A stretch of DNA of 64,000 nt from Pseudomonas sp. JUb42 (lineage in GTDB: Bacteria; Pseudomonadota; Gammaproteobacteria; Pseudomonadales; Pseudomonadaceae): the NCBI RefSeq assembly GCF_024807945.1, contig NZ_JANUFD010000006.1, positions 62,001-126,000 on the forward strand. Direction: 5' to 3'. Position numbers and translations under genes: made by a program. Positions 7,744 through 17,377 of the stretch are shown one piece after another (position 1 is the stretch's first letter; each line of letters begins with the position of its first letter). Under the pieces are notes generated by a model. The model was not told where the DNA came from. It ran no database searches and saw only the letters and a list, made by a program, of their open reading frames with translations.

Positions 7744-9045
7744 TCAGTGCTTGGTCACTTGGCCAAGGTCGTCGCCAGATGTGTTTTTCATGTCGCTGCT
7801 GCGCACATCCGACACCTCTTTGGCCGTCACCGCGCCGCCCTGGTTACCCCAGCTCGTACGAATGAAGCTCACCACGGCGGCGACTTGCTGATCGTTCAAG
7901 CGCCAGCTGAAGGCCGGCATCGTGAAGTTCGACGGAGCGGTCTGGGTTGCCGGTACGGTGGCGCCAGCCAAGACAACATGGATCAGCGATGTCGGGTCGG
8001 TCGTTTGCAGTACCGGGTTACCGGCGAGCGCAGGGAAGACCTTCGCATAGCCATGGCCATCGGTGCGGTGACACGCGGCACAGTTGTCTATGTAGACAGA
8101 AGCGCCCGTCTTGCTGTCATCGCCTTTCCACAGGGCTTCTGCAACCTGCTTATCGTAGACATGAGGTTTGTCGTTGGGATCACTGGGGGCAAGTGTCTTG
8201 AGATAGCGGGCGATGGCTACCAGATCCGCGTCGCTCATGTACTGCATGCTGTGCTCCACGACATCACTCATACCACCGAACACTGCGCTACGGTCGCTGC
8301 GGCCGGTCTTGAGGAACTGTACAAGATCCGCCTCGCTCCAACTGCCCAGGCCATCCTTGTGGTCGCCTCTGAGATTCTTGGCGATCCAGCCTTCCAGTGG
8401 CGCACTGCCCGACAGGAATTGACTCCCTTCAGCCGGATTCAGAGCTTTCTCTTGCATCGTTATGGCGCGAGGCGTGTGGCAAGCGCCACAGTGGCCCAGC
8501 CCCTCGACGAGGTAGGCGCCGCGATTGACCACTGCGTCGTTATTGACCGGCGCTTCCCAGGCTTTCACCTGCGGAGCAAACAGACCTCGCCAGATGGACA
8601 GCGGCCAGCGCATGCTGAGTGGCCACGGAATATCAGTGGGTTTGTTCGGTTCAGCTTCAGGCGCAACGCCCTTCATGAAATACGCATAGAGCGCACGCAT
8701 GTCGTCGTCACTGACCCGTGCATAAGATGGGTAGGGCATGGCGGGGTACAAGGTGCTGCCGTCTTTGCCGACGCCATGACGCACGGCCTGGTCGAAGTCT
8801 TCGAAGCTGTACTTGCCGATACCGTTGACATCCGGCGTGATGTTGGTGGAGTACACGGTTCCGATAGGCGTCTCCATCGGTAGTCCTCCTGCAAAAGGTT
8901 TACCGCCCTTGGCCGTATGGCAGGCGACGCAGTCACCGGCCCGCGCCAGGTACTCGCCTTTTTTTAACAGCGCGTCATCGGCGTCGGCAGCCAATACCGA
9001 CAGGCTGGTACCGAACAAGAGTGTGGCGATCAACAGGGTCTTCAT
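7744..9045 (-). CDS. Tri-heme cytochrome c subunit of membrane-bound dehydrogenase
   Basis: A periplasmic electron-transfer subunit of 433 residues. It has a signal peptide (MKTLLIATLLFGTSLSVLAA) and three heme c sites: CVACH (39-43), CGACH (186-190) and CAACH (322-326). This layout is that of the cytochrome subunit of gluconate 2-dehydrogenase and related sugar or alcohol dehydrogenases, which pass electrons to ubiquinone. ATG at 9045 is chosen because AGGAG lies eight bases before it; the ATG at 9051 is too close. It is the last gene of a three-gene leftward operon. Confidence 0.93.
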   Translation of the reverse strand: MKTLLIATLLFGTSLSVLAADADDALLKKGEYLARAGDCVACHTAKGGKPFAGGLPMETPIGTVYSTNITPDVNGIGKYSFEDFDQAVRHGVGKDGSTLYPAMPYPSYARVSDDDMRALYAYFMKGVAPEAEPNKPTDIPWPLSMRWPLSIWRGLFAPQVKAWEAPVNNDAVVNRGAYLVEGLGHCGACHTPRAITMQEKALNPAEGSQFLSGSAPLEGWIAKNLRGDHKDGLGSWSEADLVQFLKTGRSDRSAVFGGMSDVVEHSMQYMSDADLVAIARYLKTLAPSDPNDKPHVYDKQVAEALWKGDDSKTGASVYIDNCAACHRTDGHGYAKVFPALAGNPVLQTTDPTSLIHVVLAGATVPATQTAPSNFTMPAFSWRLNDQQVAAVVSFIRTSWGNQGGAVTAKEVSDVRSSDMKNTSGDDLGQVTKH

Positions 9046-9057
9046 GCTCATCGCTCC

Positions 9058-10842
9058 TTATGCCTGAACCAGTGGGCCAGGGTTTTTCAGGTACTGCTCG
9101 CGAATTGCCCGGGCAGACCAATACGTGAGTGCGGCTACCAAGCCTGTGGGGTTGTATCCCAATCCCTGTGGGAACGCCGAGGCGCCCGGAACAAAGACGT
9201 TGTGCACGTCCCAGGATTGCAGGTAGCGATTCAAGGCGCTGGTTTTAGGATCGGTGCCCATGATGGCGCCGCCATTGAGGTGGGTGGTCTGGTAGTTGGC
9301 GGTGTTGAAATGCTCTTTGACCTTCTTACCCATAACCGCAATGGCTTTGGGGTCCATGGCCTGGGCCACCTTGGTGAGCTTGTCGACCATGAACTGGTTC
9401 ATCTTGATGTCGTTCTCCTGCCAGTCGAACGTCATGCGCAGCAAAGGCTGGCCATACGCGTCGCGGTAGGTCGGATCAAGATCCAGGTAGTTGCCACGGT
9501 AGGATTGATGCGCGCCATGGGCGTCCATTGATAGTTGGTGGGTATAGTAATCAATGGTCGCCTTTTTCCAGGCACTGCCCCAGGCCGGGGTGCCAGGAGG
9601 GTTGGCCACCCCGGCGATCGGTCGGCTGCCAGCCTGGTTCACCCACATCGGTGAACCGCCGACAAAACCGTGGGGGCCATGGTCGAAATTATCCGCGTTG
9701 AAATCGTCAATGGCGATGCCATTGCCGCCCGCGCCGATGAAGTTGTTGGTGTAGGTATCCTTGTCGAAGAACGCCTTGACCGTCCCCATATTCTGGTACG
9801 CAAAGTTGCGACCGATCACGCCTTCGTTGGTGATCGGATCGTAGGGTTTGCCAATGCCGGAGAGCAACATCAGACGGACGTTGTTGAACTGGAACGCGGC
9901 GATGATCACCAGCTCGGCAGGCTGCTCGATCTCCCGGCCCTGGGCATCGATATAGGTCACGCCCGTGGCTTTGCGCTTACTGTCGTCCAGATTGACGCGC
10001 AGCACGTGAGCGTTGGTGCGCAACTCGAAATTTGGCACAGGGCGCAACGCCGGCAGGATATTCACGTTGGGCGATGCTTTCGAATACATGTAGCAGACGT
10101 AGCCGCTGCAGAACCCGCAGAAGTTACATGGGCCCATCTGTGCGCCATAGGGGTTGGTGTATGGCCCCGAGGTGTTTGCTGACGGCAGGTTGTACGGCTT
10201 ATAACCCAGCTCGGTCGTTGCCTTTTGGAACAGCTGCGCCGACACGACGTTTTTTTGCGAGGGCAGGGGGAACGGATTGGAGCGATCGGGAGCATAGGGG
10301 TTGCCGCCTTTGCCCTCGCCGACGACCTGGCCGTTGACTGTCCATGCCTGACCGGAGGTGCCGAACACCTTTTCGGCGAAATCAAAATAAGGTTCAAGCT
10401 CTTCGTAGCTGACGCCGAAGTCCTGGATGGTCATGCCTTCTGGGATGAATTTCTTGCCGTAGCGCTCTTCGTAATGGCTGCGCATCCGCAGTTCGATAGG
10501 GTCGACGCGAAAGTGCACCCCCGACCAATGCAGGCCAGCGCCGCCTACGCCTTTGCCGGGCAGGAACGCGCCTAGTTGGCGGTTGGGCAGTGCGACGTCA
10601 TTCACGCTGTGGCGGATGGTGACGGTCTCTTTCGACACGTCGACAAACAGCTTCTTGCGCACGCTGTAGGTCAGCTCATCGATCACCTGGGGGTAATTGC
10701 CATCCGGATAGGTATCTTGCATGGGGCCGCGCTCAAGGGCGACCACGTGCAGACCTGCCTCGGTCAACTCCTTGGCCATGATCGCGCCAGCCCAACCGAA
10801 ACCGACAATGACGGCATCTACTTTTTTCATTTGATTGGCCAC
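9058..10842 (-). CDS. GMC-family flavoprotein subunit, gluconate 2-dehydrogenase-like
   Basis: A 594-residue FAD-dependent oxidoreductase. The dinucleotide-binding motif is GFGWAGAIMAKEL near the start, followed by ALERG. The C-terminal GMC domain has HLNGGAIMG and NPTGLVAALTYW. A cysteine cluster CNFCGFCSGYVC near residue 240 resembles the Fe-S site described for membrane-bound fructose dehydrogenase relatives. The GTG start at 10842 lies three bases after the small-subunit stop. It oxidises a sugar acid or related polyol in the periplasm and passes electrons to the cytochrome. The precise substrate is unproven. Confidence 0.93.
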   Translation of the reverse strand: MANQMKKVDAVIVGFGWAGAIMAKELTEAGLHVVALERGPMQDTYPDGNYPQVIDELTYSVRKKLFVDVSKETVTIRHSVNDVALPNRQLGAFLPGKGVGGAGLHWSGVHFRVDPIELRMRSHYEERYGKKFIPEGMTIQDFGVSYEELEPYFDFAEKVFGTSGQAWTVNGQVVGEGKGGNPYAPDRSNPFPLPSQKNVVSAQLFQKATTELGYKPYNLPSANTSGPYTNPYGAQMGPCNFCGFCSGYVCYMYSKASPNVNILPALRPVPNFELRTNAHVLRVNLDDSKRKATGVTYIDAQGREIEQPAELVIIAAFQFNNVRLMLLSGIGKPYDPITNEGVIGRNFAYQNMGTVKAFFDKDTYTNNFIGAGGNGIAIDDFNADNFDHGPHGFVGGSPMWVNQAGSRPIAGVANPPGTPAWGSAWKKATIDYYTHQLSMDAHGAHQSYRGNYLDLDPTYRDAYGQPLLRMTFDWQENDIKMNQFMVDKLTKVAQAMDPKAIAVMGKKVKEHFNTANYQTTHLNGGAIMGTDPKTSALNRYLQSWDVHNVFVPGASAFPQGLGYNPTGLVAALTYWSARAIREQYLKNPGPLVQA

Positions 10843-10845
10843 GAC

Positions 10846-11604
10846 TCAAGCCCTCTCGCCACGAATGGATACAGGAGGGATGGGGTATGGCTCGTTGCGC
10901 TCTACCCAGTCCATGAAGTCCGCACGGGCGCCGGGAAACCCGATCTGCTTCCAGCCGACCAGCTCTTTGTTGCCACCGTGTATCGGGTCACAGAAGAAGC
11001 CTTCACGTGTGTTCTGTAGGAGCAGGCTGAAGAAAGCCTTGGCAGGGACATCATCGAAATGGAGCTCGCCAGCCTCGATTTTCCCTAGAATGCTGTCTCG
11101 GGTAGCGCTATCTTGCGCAGCGAAATTTTTTTTCGTCTGTTTCATGCACCAGGTGTCGACTGCTTCAATCCCCAGGCGATAGATCTGCTGCGGGTTCAAT
11201 TGCAACTGGTAGCCCATTTCTGCTGGCGCATCGGTGACGAAAGGGCCTTGCATGTACCACTGAGCACCCGTGGCATAAGGTGTGTTCATCTGCCGGTCAA
11301 TGTACTCGGCAGCGCCTGCTTCGAGCGCACCAGGTCCATGGTCGTCAGCGGGGATAAGCCTGGAGACGGCGGCCTGTACGAAGACCCATTCCTCGGCGGT
11401 GAAGAAGGTTGGGTGGTAGTCGCTGGCCTTGGGCGTCGCGGGTACCTGTGGCTCTGGCCGAGGAGTCGATTCAGGTGCTGCCATCAATTGCTGGGTGGTC
11501 ACGCCAAGACCGGTGCCCGCAAGGGTTACAACCGGGATCAAGGTCAGGCCTTTACGTAAAAAATCCCGGCGTGTGCCGTCAGGAGCATTTTGGTTATCGT
11601 CCAT
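10846..11604 (-). CDS. Gluconate 2-dehydrogenase subunit 3 family protein (Tat signal)
   Basis: The small subunit of the dehydrogenase, 252 residues. It has a twin-arginine signal (TRRDFLRKGLTLIPVVTLAG), consistent with export of the folded flavoprotein complex. The body (TFFTAEEWVFVQAAVSRLIP, then GPGALEAGAAEYIDRQM) matches the gluconate_2-dh3 family. The frame is open upstream to 11910, but ATG at 11604 precedes the Tat motif and has GAGGA just before it. It is the first gene of the operon. Confidence 0.93.
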   Translation of the reverse strand: MDDNQNAPDGTRRDFLRKGLTLIPVVTLAGTGLGVTTQQLMAAPESTPRPEPQVPATPKASDYHPTFFTAEEWVFVQAAVSRLIPADDHGPGALEAGAAEYIDRQMNTPYATGAQWYMQGPFVTDAPAEMGYQLQLNPQQIYRLGIEAVDTWCMKQTKKNFAAQDSATRDSILGKIEAGELHFDDVPAKAFFSLLLQNTREGFFCDPIHGGNKELVGWKQIGFPGARADFMDWVERNEPYPIPPVSIRGERA

Positions 11605-12215
11605 AGAATCCTCATAGGTAACGGTCGATCTAATATTTTTCGCATTCATTTGGCTGCTGTGGTGATCCTGCGGTGCTCCGGCACTAAAAGGATCAGCAAC
11701 GGATCTGCTGCGGCTGTTAAACGGTCTTGGTGGGGCACGCTTTGGGCATTGACGGCTCAGGCTTGGTCGGGGGTATGCTGAGAGGATCAATAGAAACTGG
11801 CAGTATTTATAACCAGAATAGTTTCGTTGGTCAATCAACGCGTCGCGAGCCCTTGGGCGCCGTCGACACGTCCGAGCCAGGCCGACAGTCGATGGCGCGT
11901 GCGATATCAAAATATAAGGTAAATATCAAACCTTGGATCAGGGCTGTTCGACACTGCAGGTAATTAAGTCAGAGTACCCGTCTAGCGCGCCGTGCTGTTT
12001 TGTCTCCTGATTATTTGAATTATCAATAGCCGGTATCGTCAGGGGTCATGATCATCGTTCAGTGTAGCTGTTAAGGTTTGCCACTACCTCGTGGTGAGGT
12101 CTCGGAAAGCATAATGCCACCTACCTGTCATAGCCGTTTTACTTTGTTTGTCATTCGTTAATTTCTTTTGCGCTCTGCTTGTCTCGGTGCTTCAAGCCCT
12201 GTGAGGATGTTGGAC
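11605..12215. other. Intergenic region between dehydrogenase operon and usp gene
   Basis: About 610 bases with no coding frame I trust. The open frame covering 11605-11910 is the upstream extension of the small-subunit gene and has unlikely composition. Promoters for the two divergent units must lie here, but I see no clear operator. Confidence 0.5.
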
Positions 12216-12638
12216 ATGTTCAGCAATATTTTGGTGTCGGTAATAGGCTCCGCTCAATGTGAAAGGGTGTTGAACCTTGCGGTAAATATCTGCAAGCCTT
12301 CAAGCATCATAAATATAGTGTGCGTACTAGACTCCAGTCATTCTGATTGTGGTGACTTTGAATGTGGAGAGGATACAACGGTGACCGATCTACAGTCGGC
12401 AAATTCGCTGATTTCAAATTTTTGCACCTGGGTGACTTGCAAGGGCTTTCAGAGCGTAGGAAAGGTTCTCAACGGTGACATTGTCAGTGAGTTGAGCAAG
12501 CACGCCACATCTCTGGGAAGCGAGATCATTGTGATGGGACATCAACATATGACGCTGCTGGAGAGGTGGTTTGGTGTATCCCTGACAGCCGATATGCTGG
12601 AGGCCGCACCATGCCCTGTCTTGGTAGAGGTCAGGTAG
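12216..12638 (+). CDS. Universal stress protein (UspA) family
   Basis: A 140-residue protein with the Usp fold. It starts MFSNILVSVIGSAQCERVLN and ends with the nucleotide-binding-like stretch SEIIVMGHQHMTLLERWFG, then TADMLEAAPCPVLVEVR. The G-x2-H/G-x9-G pattern is partly preserved, so ATP binding is possible but not certain. ATG at 12216 is preferred over 12168 because it begins the conserved core and GAGGATG lies before it. A MarR gene follows 64 bp downstream in the same direction. Confidence 0.87.
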   Translation: MFSNILVSVIGSAQCERVLNLAVNICKPSSIINIVCVLDSSHSDCGDFECGEDTTVTDLQSANSLISNFCTWVTCKGFQSVGKVLNGDIVSELSKHATSLGSEIIVMGHQHMTLLERWFGVSLTADMLEAAPCPVLVEVR

Positions 12639-12670
12639 AGTGTGGCATTAATCCGTCGCGTTACTGCAGT

Positions 12671-12682
12671 GTAAATTTTTAC
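12671..12682. promoter_or_regulatory. Short inverted repeat before marR-type gene
   Basis: GTAAA-TT-TTTAC lies 20 bases before the GTG start of the MarR-family gene. It could be an autoregulatory half-site pair, but the arms are only five bases and A/T-rich. Confidence 0.25.
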
Positions 12683-12701
12683 GCGGTATCTGGAGGTTTG
12701 T

Positions 12702-13130
12702 GTGAGTGCGCATTTTATTGACACCTTTGATGTCGTGGAGAATGTGAACAAGGCGCTATATGAATGGATTACGCATACTGTTGCAGATCAAAATCTCACG
12801 GCTCTGGAGTTTCGGATCATCGACTGTCTTGTGAGTGGTAAAGCAAGCAACGCCAGCCAGTGCAGTCGACATCTGCGTATTACTCAATCCAAGGTTTCTG
12901 TGACAATCGATAAGTTAGAGCGCCTGGGGTATGTCCAGCGTAAACGCGATCAACCAGACAGACGATTTATCGCTTTACAGTTATCAGACGAAGGACTCAG
13001 AGCGTATAGCATTGCATTGTCTGCTTTGCATGCTCAATGGGGCGAGGTACTTGCTAATCTGGGCACCGACATTGCTCAGATGGGGCATTTGCTTAAGGAT
13101 AGTTATTTACACTTATCGAAAATATTGTAG
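12702..13130 (+). CDS. MarR-family transcriptional regulator
   Basis: A 142-residue winged-helix regulator. The recognition region is NASQCSRHLRITQSKVSVTI, followed by DKLERLGYVQRKRDQPDRR, the MarR wing with conserved D-x-R. The GTG start is backed by TGGAGG at eight bases. It closes the ordered left part of the window, just before the first recombinase. Targets are unknown; the preceding usp gene is one candidate. Confidence 0.9.
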   Translation: MSAHFIDTFDVVENVNKALYEWITHTVADQNLTALEFRIIDCLVSGKASNASQCSRHLRITQSKVSVTIDKLERLGYVQRKRDQPDRRFIALQLSDEGLRAYSIALSALHAQWGEVLANLGTDIAQMGHLLKDSYLHLSKIL

Positions 13131-13339
13131 GTTGTTCCGTACATGAGAGCATTTCAGTTCCTTGATGGAAGAATTTGTTAGTAATCTTGCGCGCGAATAT
13201 CATAACTCTTTAGGGACCGGCATTCCGCGCGAATCACCGAACGTTACAATGATTCATAAAACCACCTTCCGCGCCGCCCGGTTTTCATGAGCCTCAGCAG
13301 TTGCAGGCGCGCGGTTAACAGGCTCCAAATGTGTTCCTA

Positions 13340-13364
13340 TGGTGCGATTCATCAAATCGCACCA
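13340..13364. other. Hairpin downstream of the first integrase
   Basis: TGGTGCGATT and AATCGCACCA form a perfect 10-bp stem with a 5-base loop, 44 bases beyond the stop of the leftward integrase. No T-run follows. It may be a terminator for the integrase or a recombination-associated structure near the island edge. Confidence 0.45.
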
Positions 13365-13407
13365 GCCTATGCTGATCACCAACAAACGAAGTATTCTTCC
13401 GTGTTCG

Positions 13408-14739
13408 TTAGCTTCGCCCCTGCATTGGGAGACGCTTTACGGAATAGGCTCGTTTCTCATCTTCGGAGTTGTAATACACATTTTGAGTGGTGCTCAGACT
13501 GTTATGTCGCAAGTCGGTTTGCAAATCTTTCATGTCACGATAGGGCGCATCAAACGTTGCAGACGTATGTCTTAACCAGTGTAAAGAAGCTGAACGCAGC
13601 CTACCAACGTCTTCTTCAGACCAACCCTCTGCTTGCATACGATCTAACGCACGATCAAAGATTTCCTGCAGCAACAGTCTTATGTGCCTATCTGACAGAC
13701 CCGCACGCCCCCTTCGAGTAGCAATTAACGGCGTCTTATCTCTGAAGCCGGGCAGGGAAGACAGTCCCTGGTGCGCACGCCAGCGCTTCAGATATTTTTC
13801 GACATAATCGTCTCGGACACTTATTTTTCCAGCCTTGTTACCTTTCCCAATCACGTGATACCACCAGTTACCTGCATTATCTTGACGCAAATCGCCCATA
13901 GTAGGCTTCCAGTTCTCCCGGCCCGCCAGGTCAGAAACCCTAAGATACATCGCAAAAATTGTTGCAACAATAAACAGCGTGCGCTCGTACTTGGCATCCT
14001 TCGAGGCTAATAACTCCGCGGTTTCGAGCACAAAATCCCACTGCAACGAAGTTAAGATTCGCGAATCCTGATGCTCCGTCGTTCTCTGCTTATATTGGTT
14101 TTTCTGCTTCACCGCTTTGAATGGGTTATGCTCGCAGAAGCCCTCGTCAATCGCGTATTGAAAGAAGCTGCCGCAGACTGCGAATATCTGGGCTATAGAA
14201 CCTTGGGCCAATCGATAAGCGCCTTGAAGAGGAGGGCGGTTTTGTTCCTCTGCACGCTTGCGCTCATCCTTTGGAATGGTTTGGCTGAACGGCCTCCATT
14301 CACTATTGAGCGTGTAAGTATCGGTGGCGATTTTCTTCCGGCCACCAATCCGGTTGAATCTGGACTTAACTACCGGTCCTATCCACGCGGGATCAGGGGT
14401 TAGACAAAACTCCATAAAAGACTCAGCATGCGAGCGTCTAAGGTCGAGCAAGGGTGATTTGGATTTGATTAAAGCCCAAAGGAGCAATCGCTCGACGTGC
14501 GTACGATAGGAGTTGAAAGTCGCTTCATTGCCTGAATAGGACTTGAGGAAGCTACGCACAGCGCGATAGCTTTCGATTGCTTGCAACTCTGAAGGAAAAC
14601 GCTCTAGGTAATTCCTGATTGCCGGCAGCTCCAGGTTGAGCGCACTAAAATTTAGCTCGCTGAATCGACCGTAAGTTTCAAAAAGTGGGTGTGGGCTAGT
14701 AGGAATGGGCACTAGATGCTGCTCGAAATGATATGGCAC
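13408..14739 (-). CDS. Tyrosine recombinase (integrase), copy 1
   Basis: A 443-residue site-specific recombinase. The N-terminal half is a core-binding region (SYRTHVERLLLWALIKSKSP). The catalytic half keeps the Arg in YLRVSDLAGREN, the HxxR box HWLRHTSAT, the next His in LRHNSLSTTQ and the Tyr in NVYYNS. It begins with GTG. A 12-bp-arm inverted repeat lies 35 bases upstream. It marks the left edge of the accessory region and has a degenerate relative at 15983. No tRNA is visible beside it, so the attachment site is unknown. Confidence 0.9.
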   Translation of the reverse strand: MPYHFEQHLVPIPTSPHPLFETYGRFSELNFSALNLELPAIRNYLERFPSELQAIESYRAVRSFLKSYSGNEATFNSYRTHVERLLLWALIKSKSPLLDLRRSHAESFMEFCLTPDPAWIGPVVKSRFNRIGGRKKIATDTYTLNSEWRPFSQTIPKDERKRAEEQNRPPLQGAYRLAQGSIAQIFAVCGSFFQYAIDEGFCEHNPFKAVKQKNQYKQRTTEHQDSRILTSLQWDFVLETAELLASKDAKYERTLFIVATIFAMYLRVSDLAGRENWKPTMGDLRQDNAGNWWYHVIGKGNKAGKISVRDDYVEKYLKRWRAHQGLSSLPGFRDKTPLIATRRGRAGLSDRHIRLLLQEIFDRALDRMQAEGWSEEDVGRLRSASLHWLRHTSATFDAPYRDMKDLQTDLRHNSLSTTQNVYYNSEDEKRAYSVKRLPMQGRS

Positions 14740-14773
14740 AAATGAAGATCATCATCCACCGGATCGCTGTGCT

Positions 14774-14811
14774 ATGCAATATCCGGGTCTGACAGTTATC
14801 GGATATTGCAT
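14774..14811. repeat. Inverted repeat upstream of integrase copy 1
   Basis: ATGCAATATCCG (14774-14785) and CGGATATTGCAT (14800-14811) are perfect 12-bp inverted arms separated by 14 bases. It could be an operator of the integrase promoter or a recombinase-binding core site. The arm plus spacer size fits a tyrosine-recombinase crossover region. Confidence 0.6.
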
Positions 14812-14889
14812 GGCTTCGCTGAGTATAAAGAACCTATGGCACGTTTCATCAGCTCAGCAACACCTGAGTCATTTGGGAAGCGTACCTGC

Positions 14890-15078
14890 CTACGTATAAA
14901 CTGTCGTTAGTACGCCCGCTTCAAGCGGCACATTTGCTAGCTCGATCGCTCGCCCTAATGCTCGTGCATCGAGAGGATGCATCCCTAATAGCAGCGAAAT
15001 AGCTATCTCTTGGCCCAGTACGCTAAGCGTACTGTATTTTCGTATCCTCAATTTTTCCTGGTTTTGACGCTTAACCAA
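14890..15078 (-). CDS. Small hypothetical protein (uncertain)
   Basis: A 62-residue frame between the two recombinases. Its sequence (KLRIRKYSTLSVLGQEIAIS, then MHPLDARALGRAIELANVPL) looks protein-like, but the only start is TTG at 15078 and no ribosome site is visible. I do not recognise it. The rest of 14740-15982 shows no other gene I can support. Confidence 0.3.
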   Translation of the reverse strand: MVKRQNQEKLRIRKYSTLSVLGQEIAISLLLGMHPLDARALGRAIELANVPLEAGVLTTVYT

Positions 15079-15982
15079 GCTAGGTAACCATTAGGAGGGG
15101 GTCTGTACATCTGGAACGCATCCGTTCTGTCCGCTGAATCACTGCCTTTCTCGCAAGCTGGCCCCCTGGGAGCGCATTCCGGTTTTCAAATGTCCCTCAA
15201 TGGCGTTCACTTTTAAAATGTGTGAATCAAGTGATCCTGATTCCAGCTGAAACACTTGCGAAAAACCCCATCTTGAGAGTTTTGGGGAAAACGAACAGCT
15301 GGTGACTCTTCGAGAATTACTAAACCAACCAATGACGACAGGCATGCATATCATGCGAGAAAAACCTGACAACCTAATGAATTGAAAGAGATTCCGTTTT
15401 TTAAACGTAGAAAGTCCGGTTTTTAAATGGTTCTCACAATTGAAAACTGGCTGCGACGACCCACGCGTAAGAATCAGAAGGTACGCATAATGTATATTAT
15501 GTTAAATCATGTAAATCTGCTTTCCCTCCTGGCACATTGTCACCTGTTCCTGAAAACCGGGATTTGCCTTGAATTACCAGAATCAACCCAAATCAAGGCC
15601 TTGCATTCCCTTCCTTCGCACCTTTCGAGCTTTCAGGGGTTCCAGCGTCCAAATCCTGCAGACCTGAATACCAGAATCCCAATCTCTCCAGCCCGCCAGT
15701 TCTGTCACTGCGTTCACGCCAACAACAACCACTCTAGTAGACCGCCGAACGTTCGCCACACGCGCATATCCAGTCTACGCTTCTCGTCATGGAACGGCTG
15801 ACCGCTTGGCACTTCAACCTGCCAGGATGATTCGCAAACGCCAAGGCTCAGACTCGCACGCGCCGCAGTCACCGTCCTTGGCACCCGCGTTGGCGCCAAT
15901 AAGGACGCTGACAACTTGAGTCCAGACAAGCGCCGCCCGAACAACACCAAGCGCCTCCAAATGCGATCAGGACGGGTTTTAC

Positions 15983-17377
15983 ATGGCTGACCCACAACCG
16001 CCATATCCTCTGTTCCCACCTTTAAGCCTGCTCAATGACCAGGCACGATCTGCGCTTCCAATCAATTTGGAGGTGCTGCAACGCTTGGAGGCAACACCCG
16101 AGCACCTGCATGCCTTGGCAACATGGCGAACCGGGGTAGATTTCCTCGTGCGAGAGTCGGCAAAGCCCGGATTCGAAGAGCGTCACTACAAAAAGCTATG
16201 CCCCATACTCGAGTCCATGATGCATTGGAGTTGGACAATCCGCGACAAGCCACTGCATGACTGGAACAGCGCCGATGCCAAGTCGTTCATGACTTTCATC
16301 ATGCGTCCCCCGATTACTTGGGTAACCACCCCTGGGTGCAGTCGTTATTCCAAGAAAACTAAGCAAAACTTTGCGAACAAGTCGATCGACCCCACATGGC
16401 GTCCAATCATCCGCCCGACGCTCACAGGCAATGACCCTGGGCTGAGCTCGAAGCATCACCGCAACTGGTACATGACGCATGGGCGCGAGTACTTCGACTT
16501 CCTAGCGCGTCCCGCGAATTCCGCAGCCCCAGCCGCAACCACCGCAGCATATACCGCTGATACAAATACCGCCGCCACGTGCCAGCAACAGGATAAATCC
16601 AAAAATCCATTCCAGGACATGGCGCCCAAAGACTACGAATTCCGCGTCGAGAAACCTCAGGCTGTGTTCTCGCCGACCCAGCTCAGTGATTTTCTGGATA
16701 TTGCTGAATCGCTTGCAAGCTACAACGAGAAATGGGAGCCGCTCTTATTCCTCACAGCCCTGGCAGTCTTCTCGGAGATTCCCATGCGGGCTGTCGCAGC
16801 AACGCAGACCATCAAGCCCACCTTTTCCTATTTCAAACCGCAGGCACCGGATTCTCTCGACGCGATTCAGGCCCGTCCTAAAACCGATTTTGCCAAGAAT
16901 TACTCCAAGTCCCACCGCGTGTCCCCCAAAGGCCCGGGTGTGTTCGAGAGCCCGCTTTACTTACGCCGGAGTTTCGCACTGGATTCCCGATTTGAGGGCT
17001 ATTTTCAACGCTATGCTCACTTTAGGCATATAAAAGAACCCGCAGTGAGCTCTCAGAGCTTCCTCTTTCCGCAAGAGAATGGTCTGGATGCTTATGGGTA
17101 CGGTAGCCTCATCGAGATTTTCAGCGAGTTTTGTGCAAGCATTTTGTCAACGCTCAGGTCTAGGCCCAAAGCAACACTCGCCAACTGGAAAGGCTCGGAC
17201 AAGCTCGATCCTGAGGCGTCGCTGACATTCAATGAGCTGCGAGCATCAGCCAAGCGCGCGTGCATGATTCCCGAGTCAACCGCCTCAGGTACCGCAGATG
17301 AGGATCCGAGTGTTTGGCCAGATATTGGTATCCGCCAAGCCTTGTCCCGCCGAATTGTTTTCAATTTCGCTGACTGA
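15983..17377 (+). CDS. Degenerate tyrosine-recombinase relative, copy 2
   Basis: A 464-residue protein related to integrase copy 1 along its length. Both have a PLF-rich N-terminus and a SFMTFIMRPPITW-like segment (copy 1: SFMEFCLTPDPAW). Both then share a TWRP/EWRP motif and an Arg helix (PMRAVAA against YLRVSDL). The HxxR box is replaced by NELRASAKR, so its His residues are missing, and I see no catalytic Tyr near the end. It is probably catalytically inactive, acting as an accessory subunit or decaying. ATG at 15983 was chosen as the first good start. Confidence 0.7.
   Translation: MADPQPPYPLFPPLSLLNDQARSALPINLEVLQRLEATPEHLHALATWRTGVDFLVRESAKPGFEERHYKKLCPILESMMHWSWTIRDKPLHDWNSADAKSFMTFIMRPPITWVTTPGCSRYSKKTKQNFANKSIDPTWRPIIRPTLTGNDPGLSSKHHRNWYMTHGREYFDFLARPANSAAPAATTAAYTADTNTAATCQQQDKSKNPFQDMAPKDYEFRVEKPQAVFSPTQLSDFLDIAESLASYNEKWEPLLFLTALAVFSEIPMRAVAATQTIKPTFSYFKPQAPDSLDAIQARPKTDFAKNYSKSHRVSPKGPGVFESPLYLRRSFALDSRFEGYFQRYAHFRHIKEPAVSSQSFLFPQENGLDAYGYGSLIEIFSEFCASILSTLRSRPKATLANWKGSDKLDPEASLTFNELRASAKRACMIPESTASGTADEDPSVWPDIGIRQALSRRIVFNFAD

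Noticed and set aside
7498..8883. A 461-codon open frame opposite the cytochrome c gene
   Set aside because: It is antisense to a gene with three clear heme sites; its own composition is unnatural, as expected of a G/C-rich shadow frame.
9202..10575. Several open frames opposite the GMC flavoprotein gene
   Set aside because: The leftward frame has full FAD and GMC motifs; the others have no recognisable domain and no start signals.
10835..11182. Open frames opposite the dehydrogenase small subunit
   Set aside because: The leftward frame has a Tat signal and family match; these are shadows.
13131..14889. tRNA gene as integration site beside integrase copy 1
   Set aside because: I found no cloverleaf-compatible sequence next to the integrase on either strand.
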